Positions 60,617 to 64,000 of a stretch of DNA of 64,000 bases are shown here, in pieces. Source of the DNA: Clostridium sp. KNHs205 (lineage in GTDB: Bacteria; Bacillota; Clostridia; Lachnospirales; Lachnospiraceae). A program made the position numbers and the translations under genes. The stretch is from positions 682,001 to 746,000 of the forward strand of contig NZ_JNLE01000005.1 in assembly GCF_000702945.1 (NCBI RefSeq), read 5' to 3'. Within the stretch, counting starts at the first letter, position 1; the number at the start of each line of letters is the position of its first letter. Below the pieces are notes generated by a model, which did not search any database, was not told the DNA's origin, and saw only the letters and a list, made by a program, of their open reading frames with translations.

Positions 60617-61477
60617 TAAAAATTCCTTTCGTTAAGTGATTTTAGTATAACGATTAATTAATACTTATTTGGCACAAATACTCTAGCGGATTATTCATAT
60701 GGATTTCAAAGTATGTTGGATATAGTAAATTTTCAAATGTATTAATAATTGAATAACTTTAGGGTTGTTTATGATTGATGCGAAAAAGAGAGATTCCTAT
60801 ATCATTATGGGATTTTGAGCTCAGAGATGTAAAACTGAAAATCTACATCTTTATTATATTTTGAATTATTCGATAAGGCTCTGACATTATGCGTTGCAGA
60901 AGCACTTTTCCTCTCGTGCCTTTTAAAATATTGTAACCGTATTTGTCAAGAATCCCAGGCTTCCCCTAGAACAGGGTGCTCTCCAATTATCGTATAGTAC
61001 TAAAGAAAAATTTTATACTAAAATCCGAATACACATACAGTATGCATAATAGTATCAACATAACTTTCAAACGACGGGTTAAGTATGATAGAATATGATT
61101 TTTGTGCCGCAGATAATGTTTTATCAATCATTATGGTGACAAAATAATTTTTTTACAGTACTTTGCAGTAATATTTAACTGTTGACCCTTGTCCGCATTG
61201 TACTTACATGCGGTTAGAAATACTGCTTTCTATCACTCCCTTTCTTAAATAAAAATTTGATTAATTTTCATAAAATCATGCAGGCAGAATTTAACCATAA
61301 AAGCAAGTTCATTGTTTTTTTGATTTTCTAGATATTCATTAGTACGCCTGATTTTATGAGGTAAATATTACCAATTAAAGCTTATATCAAATATTTTACT
61401 TTGTCAAGAAATATTTTCCATATATATTGTGCTTTTCTTCTGCTTGGCGTAAGGACAGGAACACTAGTCATCACTAA

Positions 61478-61559
61478 ATCGAGTAGGAGAAATTTCTCTT
61501 AACAGAGAAATTTCGACCTCTCACACCACCGTGCGTACCGTTCGGTACACGGCGGTTCA
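61478..61559 (-). ncRNA. Intron domains V and VI
   Basis: Minus-strand GAACCGCCGTGTACC GAAC GGTACGCACGGTGGT is the domain V hairpin. Domain VI follows, CGAAATTTCTCTGTTAAGAG with AAATTTC pairing, then CTCCTACTCGAT. Confidence 0.75.
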
Positions 61560-61565
61560 ATCAAC

Positions 61566-62846
61566 TTAACAAGTAACACACCTTTCGATGTAATAGTCCA
61601 ACATTGAGATTAGTCCAAACTGGGCTAATCTCTCATTATTTATTGCTTGGCTTATATCTGAACTTCGACATACTCTTGCAAATCCCTTTGCATAAGAGGT
61701 TCGTCTTGCCGCCCATTTAGGTATTCCCAGTTTTATTAGATTCTTTGCTCTATTCTTTGGTGTTTTCCAGTGTTTCCATATGCACATGCGAAGCCTATAT
61801 CTAATAGTTCCATCAAAATTCTTGCATAGTTTCTTCATACTACCGATTTTGAAGTAATTTATCCAACCTCGAATCAACTGATTTAGCTTCTCTATTTTGT
61901 GCTTATTGTTAACTCCCCAACTTCGGCAAGTAAATTTCTTCATTTTTGCCTTGAACTTTGCAACTGAACTAGCGTGTGGTTTAGCTTTATACTGTTTGGC
62001 AAATGTGTCATAGTAAAATCCAAATCCCAGATACTTTATTCCTTTTGGTTTATCCACCTTGCTCTTGCTAACATTTACCTTCAATCCAAGCTTCTCTTCT
62101 ATGAACTTTGAAATGCTTTTCATTACTCTGCTAGCTGCCAGTTCGCTTCCGACCATAATAATACAGTCGTCTGCATATCTGACAAAATCCAATCCTCTTG
62201 ATTCCATTTCCTTATCCAGTTCATTTAACATGATGTTTGCTAAAAGTGGTGAAATATTTCCACCTTGAGGTGTTCCTACAATAGAATCCTCGTATTCATC
62301 ATCTATAATCACTCCGCTAACTAAGAACTTTCGAACTATCGAGATAACATCTCCATCTTTGATTGTTCTTCCTATTATTGTCATCAGCTTGTCATGATTT
62401 ACTGTGTCAAAGAACTTTTCCAGGTCAATGTCCACTATCCAACTGTGCCCATCGTTCATCATTTCCAGCGCTGTAAGCACCGCCTGCTGGGCACAACGAC
62501 TCGGTCTGAATCCGTAGCTGTGGTCATGAAACTGTTCCTCGAATATCGGAGTGAGTACCTGTGCTACTGCTTGTTGAACAAATCTGTCCGTTACTGTTGG
62601 TACTCCCAGTTTCCTGACTCCTCCTTCTGGTTTTGGTATCTCTACACGCCTTACTGGTTGCGGTTTATACTTTCGTGTCCGCAATTGTTCTTTAATTGTT
62701 TCGCCATTCTTCAAAAGGTATTCACCAAGTTCTGTGTACTCCATTCCGTCCACACCCTCTGCTCCTTTGTTTCGTATGACTTGCAGATACGCCTTATTGA
62801 GATTATCTTTGGCTAATATCTGCTCCATTAGACTATTTGTGTCCAT
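61566..62846 (-). CDS. ltrA: Group II intron reverse transcriptase/maturase
   Basis: About 426 residues from MDTNSLMEQILAKDNLNKAY. RT blocks are intact: PKPEGGVRKLGVPTVTDRFV, HDHSYGFRPSRCAQQAVLTA, WIVDIDLEKFFDTVNHDKLM, GTPQGGNISPLLANIML and the catalytic FVRYADDCII (YADD). A maturase X domain follows (GWINYFKIGSMKKL ... WKHWKTPKNRAKNLIKLGI) and there is no HNH endonuclease. AAAGGAAACAACGC before this ATG; an upstream in-frame ATG (62894) is also used in relatives. It splices and moves the intron, likely active. Confidence 0.95.
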   Translation of the reverse strand: MDTNSLMEQILAKDNLNKAYLQVIRNKGAEGVDGMEYTELGEYLLKNGETIKEQLRTRKYKPQPVRRVEIPKPEGGVRKLGVPTVTDRFVQQAVAQVLTPIFEEQFHDHSYGFRPSRCAQQAVLTALEMMNDGHSWIVDIDLEKFFDTVNHDKLMTIIGRTIKDGDVISIVRKFLVSGVIIDDEYEDSIVGTPQGGNISPLLANIMLNELDKEMESRGLDFVRYADDCIIMVGSELAASRVMKSISKFIEEKLGLKVNVSKSKVDKPKGIKYLGFGFYYDTFAKQYKAKPHASSVAKFKAKMKKFTCRSWGVNNKHKIEKLNQLIRGWINYFKIGSMKKLCKNFDGTIRYRLRMCIWKHWKTPKNRAKNLIKLGIPKWAARRTSYAKGFARVCRSSDISQAINNERLAQFGLISMLDYYIERCVTC

Positions 62847-63322
62847 GCGTTGTTTCCTTTCTGTCCCGTTCGTTTCCACCATCTTTGACGTCATCGACAG
62901 ATGTTGTGTTTACTACAAGTCGGAACCTACTTCAACTGATTGATTGTTCGTCCCTTTGCTCCGTTTCCATTACAGAAACTTCCTCGCTACTACGGACTAT
63001 GCTGACTTCTCACAGTTCGTTGTTACTCGGCAAATGATACCGCTGTGAGACCTCCCCGATTAAGGTGCGAGCTCTTTCCTCTCATCTATCCGCCACATTT
63101 ACTCCTACTTCCAGCAACTTTTGGACTTCATCTTCTTTTGCAAACTTATCCGTATTTCAGAGCCTTATATGTGATTTCTGTCCGTCGGACCAAGAGTTTG
63201 CCTACAACTTCCTTCAGATTCCACCTCACGGTGGACACCCTTGTTGTTCAGCTATGTGCTTCCACGTTGCCTAGGCGCACTTGGGACTTTCACCCATTAG
63301 AGCCCGCCCATGGCGGGCAAAC

Positions 63323-63357
63323 AAAAGGAGTGATGCCTCATAAAACAGCATCACTCC
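63323..63357 (-). terminator. gltD terminator, target of the intron
   Basis: On the minus strand GGAGTGATGC ... GCATCACTCC plus TTTT, then intron DNA starts. 15 bp after the gltD stop. Confidence 0.9.
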
Positions 63358-63371
63358 CATACTTTCTTATC

Positions 63372-64000
63372 TTACAGATTACTATATCCCATGAGACTTT
63401 CATCCACAGCCATAGCAACTTCTCTGCCTTCTCTGATTGCCCATACTACAAGACTCTGTCCTCTGTGCATATCACCGGTTACAAATATCTTCTCCTGACT
63501 GGTCTTATATTTGCCTTCCTCTGTAGCAACATTGGTTCTCGCATTCAACTCGACACCAAAGGCTTTTGCCACATATTCTTCTGTTCCGAGGAAACCTGCC
63601 GCAATAAATACATAATCTGCATTTACTTCATATTCACTGCCCGGAACCTCTTCCATCTGAAACCTCTTTGCTTCAGCATTGAATTTGCTGCAAAGCTTCA
63701 CGATCTTAACTTTAATCAGATTGCCGTCCTTATCTGCGATAAATTCTTTCACCGTTGACTCATAAACTCTCGGGTCATTGCCGTATACTGCAATGGCTTC
63801 CTCCTGACCATAGTCGGTCTTTAATACCTTTGGCCATTCGGGCCAGGGATTGTCTTCCCGTCTGGTTTCCGGGGGCTTAGGCATCATTTCGATCTGAAGA
63901 ACGGATTTGGCTCCCTGTCTTACACTGGTACCAACACAGTCGTTACCGGTATCACCGCCGCCGATTACGATTACATTCTTACCTTTGGTGTTGATACAGG
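63372..64000 (-). CDS. gltD: Glutamate synthase small subunit, C-terminal part (5' outside window)
   Basis: The frame continues past the window edge; about 209 residues are visible. NVIVIGGGDTGNDCVGTSVR is the second nucleotide-binding (NADPH) GxGxxG/A motif, QIEMMPKPPETRREDNPWPE is highly typical of GltD, and the end has VNADYVFIAAGFLGTEEYVA and TGDMHRGQSLVVWAIREGRE (FAD-binding Asp). It passes electrons from NAD(P)H to the large subunit in glutamate synthesis. Directly followed by a terminator into which the intron has inserted, with no harm to the gene. Confidence 0.95.
   Translation of the reverse strand, partial: CINTKGKNVIVIGGGDTGNDCVGTSVRQGAKSVLQIEMMPKPPETRREDNPWPEWPKVLKTDYGQEEAIAVYGNDPRVYESTVKEFIADKDGNLIKVKIVKLCSKFNAEAKRFQMEEVPGSEYEVNADYVFIAAGFLGTEEYVAKAFGVELNARTNVATEEGKYKTSQEKIFVTGDMHRGQSLVVWAIREGREVAMAVDESLMGYSNL

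Larger units (their letters stand above)
61477..63322 (-). mobile_element. Group II intron (bacterial class C-like)
   Basis: About 1.85 kb. On the minus strand the 5' part starts GTTTGCCCGCCATGGGCGGG with AATGGGTGAAAGTCCC nearby, the RT gene sits in domain IV, and domains V and VI close the 3' end near CTACTCGAT. It begins right behind the gltD terminator hairpin and its T run, the classic target of class C introns, and the RT has no endonuclease domain. Boundaries are inferred by pattern, plus or minus a few bases. Confidence 0.75.

Overview
The window is low-GC, AT-rich Firmicutes DNA, most likely from an anaerobic Lachnospiraceae-type clostridium. The pointers are a Trp T-box, Fe-S and zinc-responsive functions, a GH3 glucosidase, a Cthe_2159-like carbohydrate-binding lipoprotein, WXG100/polymorphic-toxin genes and a group II intron. 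It looks chromosomal. The 5' gene (nucleotidyltransferase-like) and the 3' gene (gltD) run off the ends.

Region 0-10 kb: small redox genes (a 59-aa ferredoxin, a PPOX flavoprotein) next to an Rrf2 regulator; a YyaL/DUF255 gene broken by a 21-bp insertion with two stops; a transglutaminase-like protein; acetyltransferases; AraC/GyrI-type regulators with a decayed AraC remnant; a glutaredoxin-like protein. Region 10.6-13.6 kb: zinc/manganese uptake, rpmG-znuA followed by znuC-znuB, with the L33 paralogue retaining only three of four zinc cysteines.

Region 13.8-23.9 kb: a type VII (WXG100/LXG-like) polymorphic toxin island on the minus strand. It runs WXG100 protein, three helper proteins, a helical partner, toxin 1 and its immunity genes, then toxin 2 and its immunity gene, then a decayed orphan toxin with its immunity gene, then immunity-gene remnants. 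Toxins 1 and 2 share a nearly identical 1.2-kb direct repeat and differ only in the C-terminal toxin domain. A repeated ~280-bp element separates the cassettes. A broken tyrosine integrase lies upstream. No secretion machinery (EssC etc.) is in the window.

Region 24-31 kb: a second metal module (TIGR03943 protein, a CobW-GTPase/permease fusion, a CobW GTPase with CxCC, a Fur-family regulator, a TerC-family protein), a 15-bp minisatellite and a free-methionine-sulfoxide reductase. Region 31-49 kb: mostly housekeeping and single genes (LbH protein, topB, D,D-carboxypeptidase, DegV, AraC, GNAT, glyA, TetR-GH3 pair, hydrolase, DUF434), plus a chloramphenicol acetyltransferase with a translational-attenuation leader. 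Five long intergenic hairpins of two families (A x3, B x2) lie here; their arms differ between copies but stay complementary.

Region 49-64 kb: a DUF4353/DUF4956/VTC-domain operon next to an OmpR-type two-component system, a small alarmone synthetase, a Trp T-box plus trpB-like gene, a secreted S1 protease with a secreted Ig-like neighbour, and a group II intron inserted directly behind the gltD terminator.

All functional names come from reading motifs and recalled family patterns; no database search was run.
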